From Sphingobacteriales bacterium (lineage in GTDB: Bacteria; Bacteroidota; Bacteroidia; Chitinophagales; JADIYW01), in contig JADKIQ010000003.1 in NCBI GenBank assembly GCA_016721245.1, positions 1 through 64,000 of the forward strand: a stretch of DNA of 64,000 nucleotides. Direction: 5' to 3'. Of this stretch, positions 1 to 8,487 are shown in pieces. How positions within the stretch are numbered: position 1 is the first letter of the stretch; each line of letters starts with the position of its first letter. Position numbers and translations under genes: made by a program. The notes below the pieces were generated by a model that saw nothing but the letters and a program-made list of their open reading frames with translations, was not told where the DNA came from and ran no database searches.

Positions 1-157
1 TGTTTTCCGGCATTTCCCCAGTAAGCGTTGGTCTATTCAGAGTTGGATTGAGGTTTGTCTTTTTTTGCAAGAGGGTGGTGCCTGTTAAGTTAAAGCACAA
101 TATGCATGTTACGAGGAGTACCTTTGCGAGTTTGGTTGTAGTGTGTGGTGTTTCCAT
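1..157 (-). pseudogene. Decayed lipocalin-like lipoprotein, copy 1 (runs off left edge)
   Basis: An open frame from ATG at 157 starts with a signal-peptide-like stretch (METPHTTTKLAKVLL then VTCILCFNLTGTT) and runs off the window at base 1. It aligns with the signal peptide of the copy at 237-662 (shared LTGTT). The lipobox is not in this frame. Shifting by one base gives SCKK, then a stop, then IDQRLLGKCRKT, which matches IDQKLVGNW of the second copy. The 'IDQ-L-LVG-W' opening is typical of lipocalin-like lipoproteins of Bacteroidota. A frameshift and a stop within 100 bases suggest a decayed gene, though the 3' part is not visible. A short intact secreted protein in the first frame is the less likely alternative. 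Confidence 0.4.
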
Positions 158-236
158 TGTAATTGTTTTTATTTTTAAAATAATTTTCCAAATAATGAAA
201 ACCTGTCCGCTTGGCAAACACAGCTCCATTTTGGTA

Positions 237-662
237 TTAGCGGCATTTAAAAATTGGTGGAACATCACCTTCTTCTAAATTGGATACTTTTATATGACAG
301 TACGCCTTCCTTTTTACAAGCCATTCAAATAAAACGAATTCTTTCATTCGAACAACACCCCTCTGTTAGACGTAAATGTCTTTCAGCGCCTGTTCCATCC
401 GCTTTTAAATGCTTCTTCCTGTAAAGTCACTTATATTCCATTTCCCGTTTAATACGGTGATGGTGTGAGCGGACAGTTACCTACTAATTTCTGATCAATT
501 ACTTTTTTAGAAGGCACGGCTCGCAACGGCTTCTTTTTTACAAGAGGTAGTGCCTGTTAAGGTAAAGAAGGCGATACAAATAAGTGCGATTGATTTTACT
601 GCTGTTGTTTTACTCATTAATTTAATTTTTAAATTTTTGAGTTCGTGAATCTTCGATTTCAT
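237..662 (-). pseudogene. Decayed lipocalin-like lipoprotein, copy 2
   Basis: The frame from ATG 662 reads MKSKIHELKNLKIKLMSKTT, then a hydrophobic signal and the lipobox TGTTSCKKE, and stops after SRAF. Joining three frames recovers a lipocalin-like order: KKVIDQKLVGN, then SAHTITVLNGKWNISDFTG, then LKADGTG, then FVLFEWLVKRK, then IKVSNLEEGDVPPIFKCR and a stop at 237-239. At least one stop and three frame changes fall within about 400 bases, denser than the scattered single indels elsewhere in the window. The 15-residue leader before the signal peptide is shared with the lipoprotein at 16300-16788. Family assignment is from the order of short motifs and is tentative. Confidence 0.5.
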
Positions 663-813
663 TGTTGTTATTTTATTTGATGAATAATTTGAGTGATGTA
701 AATTCTACAAAATCAAATGCTGAAACATCAATAAAACAATGGAAAAGGTTCAGGGTTTTCCGCTAGGTGTGGAATGTGTTAAATGGGATAAATTATGTGG
801 AAGTGTATTTGGG

Positions 814-996
814 TTATTTTTTATTTTCTTCTAGCTTATGCCAACTCGAGATTTCGTTTAATTCTAAAGTTATCAAGTCTGCACTAATAGTTGAAAATAA
901 TGTTTTGACTATCATACTAACATTCTCTATAATTAATACAGAATTATTTCCTGTTTTTTTTATAAAAACAATAGAATCCTTAAATTGAAAGAACAT
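814..996 (-). CDS. Small hypothetical protein (60 aa)
   Basis: A 60-residue frame starts MFFQFKDSIVFIKK and has an AGGAAG sequence about 6 bases before its ATG, a good ribosome binding site by the standard of this window. No signal peptide, membrane segment or known motif is visible. It lies downstream of and co-directional with the small gene at 1043-1246. The two could be one gene broken by an indel or two separate genes. An overlapping plus-strand frame exists but has no start context. Low confidence. Confidence 0.3.
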   Translation of the reverse strand: MFFQFKDSIVFIKKTGNNSVLIIENVSMIVKTLFSTISADLITLELNEISSWHKLEENKK

Positions 997-1042
997 AAAG
1001 TCTTCCTAAACAGTTCGTTTCTTTTATTTTTTCTAACAAAGT

Positions 1043-1246
1043 TTATTTCTTGCTGTTGTTTTTAGAAGAAAATAACAAACATAATTCATCATCTTCTGAA
1101 GCTTCAAATATTTGGTGCTTATAGTCATAATAAAGAAAGGTTCCATTAAAATCTGGAATGTTAATCTTCAAGCTCAAAATATTACCTAACCCAATGTTAT
1201 TAATATAATTATCGACTAAGGTTTTAAGCTGATGTATGTCGTTCAT
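1043..1246 (-). CDS. Small hypothetical protein coupled to lpd (67 aa)
   Basis: Its ATG overlaps the TGA of lpd in an ATGA arrangement (4 bases), the usual sign of translational coupling. The product starts MNDIHQLKTLVDNYINNIG and is acidic and soluble, with no signal peptide, and ends in a lysine/serine-rich tail (SSKNNSKK). I do not recognise the family. The coupling suggests co-expression with lpd but says nothing certain about function. Confidence 0.5.
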   Translation of the reverse strand: MNDIHQLKTLVDNYINNIGLGNILSLKINIPDFNGTFLYYDYKHQIFEASEDDELCLLFSSKNNSKK

Positions 1247-2460
1247 GAAGCTTTGGCTGGCTGCTCCAAACTTACGAATTTTAAGGACCTGTTCTCCGTA
1301 GCAGCCAGCGCCGCTTCTTTCAGCGCTTCTGTATACGTTGGATGGGCGTGTGAAATGCGTCCGATATCTTCTGCACTTGCACGGAATTCCATCGCTACTA
1401 CCGCTTCTGCAATTATATCTGCGGCACGTGCGCCAATGATGTGTACGCCTAAGATTTCGTCTGTTGTAGCATCTGCCAATACTTTTGCCAAGCCGTCAAT
1501 GTCGTGCACCTTGTATCACATCGCCGATAGCATAAATATTTGGAACAGCAGTTTGCAAATGCGCGTCCACCGGAATTTGCTTGCGTTCATTCAGCGTGAT
1601 ACCGATATTTTCTAATCCAAGATTATCTGTATACGGTTTTCTGCCAATCGCTACCAAGCAATAATCTGCATCAATTTTTATTTCCTGTTCTTTTTTTATC
1701 CAATGCAGATACCGTTACGGAATCGCCGTTGTTGACAGCACCGGTTACTTTGTGCGACAAATAAAATTTCACGCCTAGTTTTTCAGACTGCGTTGTAATT
1801 CTTTTCCCATATCATCATCCATCGTCGGAATGATTTTATCCATAAATTCTATGACGGAAACTTGTGTTCCTAAACGTTGATATACAGAACCTAATTCCAA
1901 GCCAATCACACCACCGCCAATAATCACCATTGATTTCGGTAATTCTTTTAACGATAACGCTTCTGTAGAAGTAATGATTCTTGTTTTGTCGATTGGTAAA
2001 AAAGGCAATACAGTTGGTTTAGAACCTGTCGCGATAATAGCTTTAGATGTTTCAATTTGTTCTTCTGCGCCATCTTGTTTTTTAATAGAAATCGTAGTTG
2101 CATTTACAAATGAACCATGTCCGTTATACACCGTAATTTTATTTTTCTTCATCAGGTAATCGATACCAGATGTGTTGGCGTCCACTACTTTTCCTTTGCG
2201 TGCAATCATTTGCGTGAAGTTCACCGTTGGTGTTTCTGATAAATCGATTCCGTGTTCTTTAAAGGCATGTGTGGCATTATGATAATGTTCGGAAGAATCC
2301 AGCAATGCTTTGGATGGAATGCAGCCAACATTTAAGCAAGTGCCACCAAGCGTGTTGTATCTTTCAATGATAGCTGTTTTAAACCCTAATTGTGCTAAGC
2401 GTATTGCGGCAACATATCCACAGGACCTGAGCCAATAACTGTAACGTCGTATTTTTCCAT
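1243..2460 (-). pseudogene. lpd: Dihydrolipoyl dehydrogenase (E3), frameshifted and internally deleted
   Basis: FAD flavoprotein that reoxidises dihydrolipoyl groups of 2-oxoacid dehydrogenase complexes using NAD+. The start at 2460 gives MEKYDVTVIGSGP. One lost base in the GPGGYVAA dinucleotide-binding loop then shifts the frame near 2420. The redox disulfide motif GGTCLNVGCIPSKAL, the NAD-binding IIGGGVIGLELGSV and AIGDV are all present, and the C-terminal active-site HAHPT..E is present in ISHAHPTYTEA. Two further indels lie near 1790 and in a 7-A run near 1695. Between AIGDVIQGA and DGLAKVLAD about 75-80 residues expected in the family are missing, including the start of the dimerisation domain (YNLIPGVVYT-like region). 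Indels may be sequencing errors; the deletion is harder to explain so. The likely partners sucA and sucB lie further upstream on the same strand. Confidence 0.85.
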
Positions 2461-2561
2461 GATAATTTGATTCTGTTAGTATGAACAACAAAAATAGGCT
2501 ATAAAAAATTCAAAAAAAACAAGATTTAATAGATAATTCTGATAAACCGATAAATGAATCG

Positions 2562-4006
2562 TTAATTGATGCCAATTTTTTCTTTCATCCATAAATAAGG
2601 TGTGTAATTTAAAAACATTGGAATGTTGGCTTGGATAATTTTATAATTAGCATCTTGTATTTCTTTTATAGCCTTTTCAGTAAATTTTTTCTTCCAGCCA
2701 AAAGCGTTAATATGTTTAATGCAAACAAACATGAAATATGTTATTTCATTAAAATGTGTGTCAATTTCATTCATTAATTTAGAGCGTTGTAGGTTTTGGA
2801 TTTCAGTAAAAGCTAATTCAAATTCTTCTTTCATCAAAAAATAAATGCAATAAAAAAAACGATAAAAAATACGTTCAAAAGGTTGCAAAGTTTCAAAATC
2901 TATAGCTAATAAAGAGCCTAGTTTTTCTATATCATTCAAGTAGCATGCAACTACAATTTCCTGTGTTTTAAATTGACTAAAAGATTTTATTTTATATCTA
3001 AAAAGATTTATAGCTTTTTGCATTTCTTCTTCACACTTTTTGTATTGTTTTAGTTTATTTAAATTAGTAATGTAATTTAATGTTAGTGCAATATTTTGTT
3101 GTGTAATTTCTGTTGGAATTGTATTGAATAAAATAGAAAAATAATAATCAGATTTTATGTAATTAGTTCTGATAGAACAGATAGTTGCTAAATTGCCAAG
3201 TGTGAAGCAATACTCATTTTGTATATAAGTATTTTTAGTAGAAATTTGCTGTAATAAATTATATACATTTTCCCATTCTTCTATAGTAGAGTTGTCGTAA
3301 TTTTTATAAGCATTTGCATAAGCAATATGGTAATCAGTAAATGAGTTTTTATAATTATCTGTGTCAATTTTAAGAACATCATAAGAAAAATTAGTTTTCA
3401 CAATTTGGTTGTCTAATTGTTTTTGTTGAAATAAAACATGTGATTTTAATAAACATAATTTACTGTATTGCTCACTAATATATTGCTGTAAACTATCTTC
3501 AAATAATTGCTGATTCAATTGCATTAATTTTAAACGATCTGCATAATTTGGAGTATTTAAACGAATAAAATCTGCATAAGCAAAACTATTTTCGATAGTG
3601 TTTTGTATCTCGTTATGTTCCGTATTATAATTTGATATTTTTTTAAATATAGATTGATATTCGTCTGTTATTTTTAATTGGTGATACAGCTTTAATTTTA
3701 GCTGATTTATGTAATTTTCTGGTAGCTCTTTTGTTTCTTCTTGTATATAAATTTCTTCGATTTTATCTTTCAATAATTTTAATTCATTGCGCAATAAAAA
3801 GTCATTTTCTTTCGTCCATTTTTTCTTAAAAAGTTTTAAGAAAATTTCTGATTTAGAAATTTCAACATCATTTTTTGTATTTATTAGCCATTTAAATAAC
3901 TGAAGTAATGATTGTCTTTTTTCTTGTTTTAAAGCAATAGAAATTAATTTTTTTCTTGTTGCTCATTTAATGCATGAATTATTCTTACTGTTATCAAATC
4001 TTTCAT
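2562..4006 (-). CDS. Helical-repeat-like protein of ~480 aa, copy A (frameshifted near N-terminus)
   Basis: The gene starts at ATG 4006 (MKDLITVRIIHALNEQQEK). One missing A in an A run near 3950 breaks the frame, after which it is open to 2562. No signal peptide, membrane segment or catalytic motif is visible. The protein is Lys/Glu/Asn/Tyr-rich and appears all-helical, with short repeats of aromatic/leucine spacing like TPR-type solenoids. It is paralogous to the protein at 23082-24550: both have a 'ND(F/Y)L.RNE(L/I)' block about 80 residues in (NDFLLRNELKLLKDKIEE here) and end in a 'YLW(M/I)K(E/D)' motif (PYLWMKEKIGIN here). It is divergent from a block of plus-strand lipoprotein genes starting at 4163. 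I do not recognise a named family; a scaffold or sensor role is only a guess. Confidence 0.65.
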
Positions 4007-4162
4007 TACATTCTTTTTGATTTAATTAATTGATTTACAAGTCTTTTGTATTGTAATATTAAATAAATATACAAAGATTTTCATTACAAAATAGCTGAGA
4101 TTGATTTGTGTCGTTATAGAAAATACTTCAACTTTGAAATATCAAAAAATAAAACAATAATT

Positions 4163-5266
4163 ATGAAAAGATCAATCTATTCGACTATTTTATTACTAAT
4201 AATAGGAATATCTTTAATTTCTTGTAAAAAAGACAAAACAGCAATAGAAGAACCACAAATACAAATTTTGGCGGGCGGCACTTTTACTTTAGTATTAAAA
4301 ACAGACAATTCGCTTTTTGGTTGTGGTGGGAATGATTATGGGCAATTAGGTAATGGTACAAATACAAATAGGAATACTTTAATAAACATAGCAGATGGTA
4401 TAAAATCTATTAGTGGTGGAGGATACCATACGCTAGTATTAAAAACAGATAATTCACTTTGGGCTTGTGGCTATAATGTTTATGGTCAATTAGGAGATGG
4501 TACTAATACAAATAGGAGTAGTTTGGTAAAAATAGCAGATGGCATAAAATCTATTAGTGCAGGAATTTTTTATACGCTAGTATTAAAAACAGATAATTCG
4601 CTTTGGGCTTGTGGTAGAAATGATAATGGACAACTTGGCGATGGTACAACAACAGATAAGAATAGTTTAGTAAAAGTAGCAGATGGTATAAAAGCTATCA
4701 GCGCTGGTTCTCGTCATACTTTAGTGCTAAAAACAGACAATTCACTTTGGGCTTGTGGTAATAATTATTATGGACAATTAGGCGATGGTACTACAACAAA
4801 TAGGAATAATTTAATAAAAATAGCAGATGGAATAAAAAATATCAGTACTGGTGAATCTCATACTTTAGTGCTAAAACTAGACAACTCATTTTGGGTTTGT
4901 GGCTATAATTCTTTTGGACAATTAGGAGATGGCACTACAACAAATAGTTCTAGTTTAGTAAAAATAGCAGACGGTATAAAAGCTATCAGTACTAATAGCA
5001 ATCACAGTTTTGTATTAAAAACAGATAATTCGCTTTGGGCTTGTGGTAGAAATGATAATGGACAATTAGGTGATGGCACGACAACAAATAGTCCTAGTTT
5101 AATAAAAATAGCAGATGGCATAAAAACTATTTGTGCTGGAAGATACCATTCGCTTGTATTAAAATCTGATAATTCAATTTGGAGCTGTGGTTCTAATTTA
5201 GACGGACAATTGGGTGATGGTTCAAACTCAAATAGAAATTCATTTGTACCAATTACTATACCTTAG
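4163..5266 (+). CDS. RCC1-repeat lipoprotein, predicted seven-bladed beta-propeller
   Basis: I chose ATG 4163 because it opens a lipoprotein signal peptide (MKRSIYSTILLLIIGISLISC then KKDK); an earlier in-frame ATG at 4106 would add a charged, unlikely leader. After the lipobox come seven near-identical 48-residue RCC1 units, each reading 'ADGIKSIS-GG-HTLVLKTDNSLWACG-N-GQLGDGT'. Seven units are what is needed to close an RCC1 propeller. The gene is first in a plus-strand run of lipoproteins and divergent from helical protein copy A. RCC1 propellers are usually protein-binding platforms; the ligand here is unknown. It is anchored in the outer or inner membrane by the N-terminal lipid. Confidence 0.85.
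   Translation: MKRSIYSTILLLIIGISLISCKKDKTAIEEPQIQILAGGTFTLVLKTDNSLFGCGGNDYGQLGNGTNTNRNTLINIADGIKSISGGGYHTLVLKTDNSLWACGYNVYGQLGDGTNTNRSSLVKIADGIKSISAGIFYTLVLKTDNSLWACGRNDNGQLGDGTTTDKNSLVKVADGIKAISAGSRHTLVLKTDNSLWACGNNYYGQLGDGTTTNRNNLIKIADGIKNISTGESHTLVLKLDNSFWVCGYNSFGQLGDGTTTNSSSLVKIADGIKAISTNSNHSFVLKTDNSLWACGRNDNGQLGDGTTTNSPSLIKIADGIKTICAGRYHSLVLKSDNSIWSCGSNLDGQLGDGSNSNRNSFVPITIP
4270..5262 (+). repeat. Seven tandem ~144-bp RCC1-coding repeats
   Basis: The DNA is tandemly repeated with a period of 144 bases (48 codons). The core 'TTAAAAACAGATAATTCGCT' recurs with few changes, so units are similar at DNA as well as protein level. Such arrays can gain or lose units by slippage, which would change the blade number. 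Confidence 0.8.
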
Positions 5267-5316
5267 TTAAAACTCAAAAAATAATGATATTTCAAAATAA
5301 TACAAATGACAAAACT

Positions 5317-5829
5317 ATGAAAAAAATTAAATCAATAATTATAATAACTATTGCACTTTGTACAATATCATGTGCATCTTGTTCTAAAGATTCAAAAAAA
5401 ACTAGTTCAGCTGGAAAAAATTTTTTAAGCTTTAAAATTGACGGTGTGCTTTGGGAATCTAAAGCAGATAAAGTATTTGGAAGTTATCACTTTAATGAAT
5501 CTCTTGGTAATAAATTATTACAAATTTCAGGTAGCAAAGGCGATGCACCAAACGACCAACCTTTTAACATTAATATTTATAATACTTTAGCTGAAGATAC
5601 ATACACCTTTAATCAGGATAATCCAGATAATAGTGTTGCACAAATAGCTCAACTTTCTGAAACAAAAATTTTATGTGGAGGCGCTGGATATGACTATGAT
5701 TTTACAGTAGTTGTTACCAAAGTTTCAAAAACTCCACAGATTGTAGAAGCTACATTTAATGGAACAATGGTTTGTAGTGATGGCAGTACAATTAGTATCA
5801 CAGACGGAAAATTTTCTTACCACGAATAA
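5317..5829 (+). CDS. Small lipoprotein (170 aa), DUF6252-like
   Basis: The start at ATG 5317 gives a signal peptide ending in ISCASCSKDSKK, with a double-Cys lipobox region; the upstream ATG at 5284 adds an unlikely hydrophilic leader. The mature part opens with FLSFKIDGVLWESKAD, a 'sF-idG--w-a' pattern common in small Bacteroidota lipoproteins of the DUF6252 type. It ends ITDGKFSYHE. It sits between the RCC1 lipoprotein and another lipoprotein, 11 bases from the latter, so co-transcription is likely. The protein at 19872-20345 has the same general plan (FSIDGVSYSGE opening). Function unknown. Confidence 0.75.
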   Translation: MKKIKSIIIITIALCTISCASCSKDSKKTSSAGKNFLSFKIDGVLWESKADKVFGSYHFNESLGNKLLQISGSKGDAPNDQPFNINIYNTLAEDTYTFNQDNPDNSVAQIAQLSETKILCGGAGYDYDFTVVVTKVSKTPQIVEATFNGTMVCSDGSTISITDGKFSYHE

Positions 5830-5839
5830 AAAATAGAAT

Positions 5840-6418
5840 ATGAAAACATCAAGATTAATTTTATTTATCGGAATAACATTTCTGTATATAAGTTGCAAAA
5901 AGGAAAAAGAAACAGACAATCCAAATAATATTATTCATCGAGTAATTAATAAGGAGATAATTTCAAAAGGTGATTTTTCTTCGGATTACACAGAAATTGA
6001 TATCGACGACAATAGCGTTGTAGATTATATATTGGAAATTAAATTGCAAAAATTCTCCAAAAGTACACGCTTTCTTGGCATGATAACAGGAAACGAAAGT
6101 TTAGCAACAGCTGCTAGCAATGAAGATCCATTTATTGTAAATAAATTGAGTAAGAATTCAATAATAAATAGTACTTCAACTGCTTGGACTCAATTGTCTT
6201 TTCTTGCAAATTATAGTAACGATTTAATTTCAACTATTAAAGAAGATGGATATGCTGGAAATGGTGATGTAATAGTTGGTGTAAAATTTCTAATAGATGG
6301 AAATACACATTTTGGTTGGATAATTATGAATACTTCAGTTAGTTATAAATATGCAATTGTTAAAGAAGTTGCTTATGATATTCGTCCAAATATTGCAATA
6401 AAAGCAGGAGAAAAATAA
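5840..6418 (+). CDS. Lipoprotein (192 aa), paralogue of the 18095-18682 protein
   Basis: The signal peptide MKTSRLILFIGITFLYISC is followed by KKEKETD. The C-terminal 55 residues carry the pattern 'GNGDV-VGVKFL---HFGWI--N-S---AIVKEVAYDIRPNIAIKAGEK'. The protein encoded at 18095-18682 ends in the matching 'GNGDKYVGFRL---YYGWAKINV---IKIIEYAF-KIANVAIKTGEK'. The N-terminal halves diverge more. The shared tail shows that the left and right lipoprotein blocks contain related members. No enzyme motif is visible. The short spacing to the previous gene (10 bases) suggests an operon. Confidence 0.75.
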   Translation: MKTSRLILFIGITFLYISCKKEKETDNPNNIIHRVINKEIISKGDFSSDYTEIDIDDNSVVDYILEIKLQKFSKSTRFLGMITGNESLATAASNEDPFIVNKLSKNSIINSTSTAWTQLSFLANYSNDLISTIKEDGYAGNGDVIVGVKFLIDGNTHFGWIIMNTSVSYKYAIVKEVAYDIRPNIAIKAGEK

Positions 6419-6504
6419 AATGTAATACAAATAATTTTCTCTAATGTTCAATATTTAATTAAAAACTTCTAAGCAAAAAATTTCATCATCAAAAATAAAT
6501 AATT

Positions 6505-7349
6505 ATGAAAAACCATAAATTACTTCTTTTAATCGGCGTTGTCACATCAATTTTATTGATAAATGGATGTACTAAAGACGCTGCACCTAGTTCTCCTTCG
6601 TTAAACACTCAAACTTTGTTTGTGCATGTATTTTTACCCCAAAAATCGGATTTGCATTTTACGATTTGAATCATGATGAAAATAAGGATAAAAAATATTT
6701 TATAGCTGAGCTAATGTATCAAGGTTCAGATACAATGAAAATTATTGATGGACCTTTTCCAATTACTAAACTAGCATCTAATTGGCCATCTCAGGTAAAG
6801 GATATTGGCATGGATAATAATTCATATTGGATAGTTTCAGCATCTATGGGAATTAAAATAACATCAGGTATTGCACAATATGATTCGATAAGTATTCTTG
6901 ATGGTAATCCTGGTACTTTAAGTCTTTTTGAGGATCCAAGTTTTGCTCGCTCAATGGTTGGAAAAACTCCACAAGGATTTACTTTAATTCAAGTGCCAAG
7001 TGGTGTTGGAGGTTCAACTCCGATGTATCCTATATTCTATTTTAAAGAAGGTTATTATGTAGATAAACCTTATAGCTGGTCAGCTATAGAATCAGCACCT
7101 ATTGCAAGCCTATTGCCAGGTAGTGCTGCCGCTAAATATGATTGGGCAAATATAGATAATGTTATATCATTTGCAAATGATGCTACTGGAAATTTTAGAA
7201 CACACCTTTTTTTCGATTTTAAAAATTGGCGGTATTTTTCTTGGGAAGAAAGTTGTGCAGTTGGTTGTACTGAACGAAAACTTACATTGAGTGAATATAA
7301 AAGTTTAGATGGGCTTTTAAAGTGGCCTGAAGGTTGGGGCAAACCATAA
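6505..7349 (+). CDS. Lipoprotein (~280 aa), frameshifted after the signal peptide
   Basis: ATG 6505 opens MKNHKLLLLIGVVTSILLINGC then TKDAAPSSPS, a clear lipoprotein signal. The frame stops at 6667-6669; a one-base deletion near 6640 restores 'KIGFAFYDLNHDENKDKKYF', which then runs open to 7349. The body ends in FDFKNWRYFSWEESC, then AVGCTERKLTLSEYKSLDG and LLKWPEGWGKP. No known domain is recognised. It has the style of the other lipoproteins in the block, and the break has the same single-base indel form as breaks in housekeeping genes here, so the gene may be intact in the organism. Confidence 0.6.
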
Positions 7350-7422
7350 GGTTGTTTAAATTAAATTTAAAATAAGAGACATTAATTACTTTTCAAAATT
7401 ATAAACAATAAAACAAAATACT

Positions 7423-8446
7423 ATGAAACAAATAAAATTATAAATTGCTTTTGTTTTTATTCTATTTTGTTTTACGTCTTGCATACCAACTGGTTGAACT
7501 CCAACGCCAGTAAATAATGCAACTATTACCATAAAGGCAAAAATATTATTGCACCTTGTGGCGATACAATCATTCCAAAAGGTGTTAATTATGCTGTGTA
7601 TGGTTGGGGTTGGAATACATCGGAAAATTTGTTTCCTGAAATAGCAAAAAGTGGTGCGAATTGTGTGCGCATTGTTTGGTACAAAACAAATGCTGCTCCA
7701 GCGTATGCAAATCTTGCATTATTAGATTCTGCTTTATCAAGATGTATTCAACAAAAAATGATTCCAATTTTAGAGTTGCATGATGTAACTTGTCTTGATG
7801 ATACAAGTTCAATAATTGCAACAACAAATTGGTTTTACAAGCAACTGTAAAACCAATACTTTTAAAATATCAAAAATGGTTGATGATAAATCCTGTGAAC
7901 GAAGCTGGTTATGTTACGTGGAATAGCAATAACGAAACAAGATTTAAAATTATGTATCAATCAATTATTGCAAATTTTAGAAATGCTGGATTAAATATGC
8001 CATTAGTTTTAGATGCATCAGACTGCGGTCAACATCTTAATCTTTGGAAAAATATTGGAGCAACTTTACAGAGTTTTGATCCAAAACATAACCTCATTTT
8101 TTCTGCACATACTTATTGGACAAGTTATGCAAATACTACAACTGCAATAACTACTTTATTAAATGATGCAGCTACTTGGAATATCCCTATTTTATTGGGT
8201 GAAATTGCCAACAAGCAAGATGACAATGCTGGAAATTGTATTTACGATTTACCATTAACTACAGTAATGCAAATTGCAAATAACAATAATATTGGTTACT
8301 TAGCTTGGGTTTGGACACAAGATAATTGTGGTGCAAGACAAATGACCACAAATGGGAATTTTTCATCGCTTACTGCTTATGGAAATACCATAGTAAATTC
8401 ATCAGGTTATGGGATTAAATTTGCAAAAAAATCTAAATGCTGGTAG
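7423..8446 (+). pseudogene. Glycoside hydrolase family 5-like (mannanase/cellulase) lipoprotein, disrupted
   Basis: Reading across frames gives a signal peptide with lipobox FTSCIPTG, then a GH5 TIM barrel: GVNYAVYGWGWNTSENLF, NCVRIVWY, PILELHDVTC, then LMINPVNEAGYVTW with the acid/base Glu in the NE pair, SAHTYWTSY, and ILLGEIANKQ with the nucleophile Glu. The length (~340 aa) fits a single GH5 domain. Two in-frame stops sit in the signal/linker region (TAA 7441-7443, TGA 7495-7497) and look like substitutions. Two single-base indels lie near 7535 and 7835. The indels resemble those elsewhere; the stops do not, so real inactivation is possible. Both catalytic glutamates are still encoded. 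Last gene of the left lipoprotein block. Confidence 0.7.
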
Positions 8447-8449
8447 AAT

Positions 8450-8484
8450 AAAAAATGGCTATTAATTATTAATAGCCATTTTTT
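8450..8484. terminator. Bidirectional intrinsic terminator
   Basis: Perfect 16-bp inverted repeat AAAAAATGGCTATTAA / TTAATAGCCATTTTTT with a 3-base loop. It has T-runs on both strands and lies between the convergent GH5-like gene and sucB. Confidence 0.85.
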
Positions 8485-8487
8485 ATT

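Noticed and set aside
48..278. A plus-strand open frame of 76 codons at the left edge
   Set aside because: It is opposite the decayed lipoprotein and reads as reversed signal-peptide sequence.
1232..1615. A long plus-strand open frame of 127 codons opposite lpd
   Set aside because: It is the antisense shadow of the lpd C-terminal region; no start context, no homology pattern, codon usage not like neighbours.
4270..5262. Tandem repeats that could be a CRISPR array
   Set aside because: The 144-base units are protein-coding RCC1 blades in one frame, with no unique spacers.
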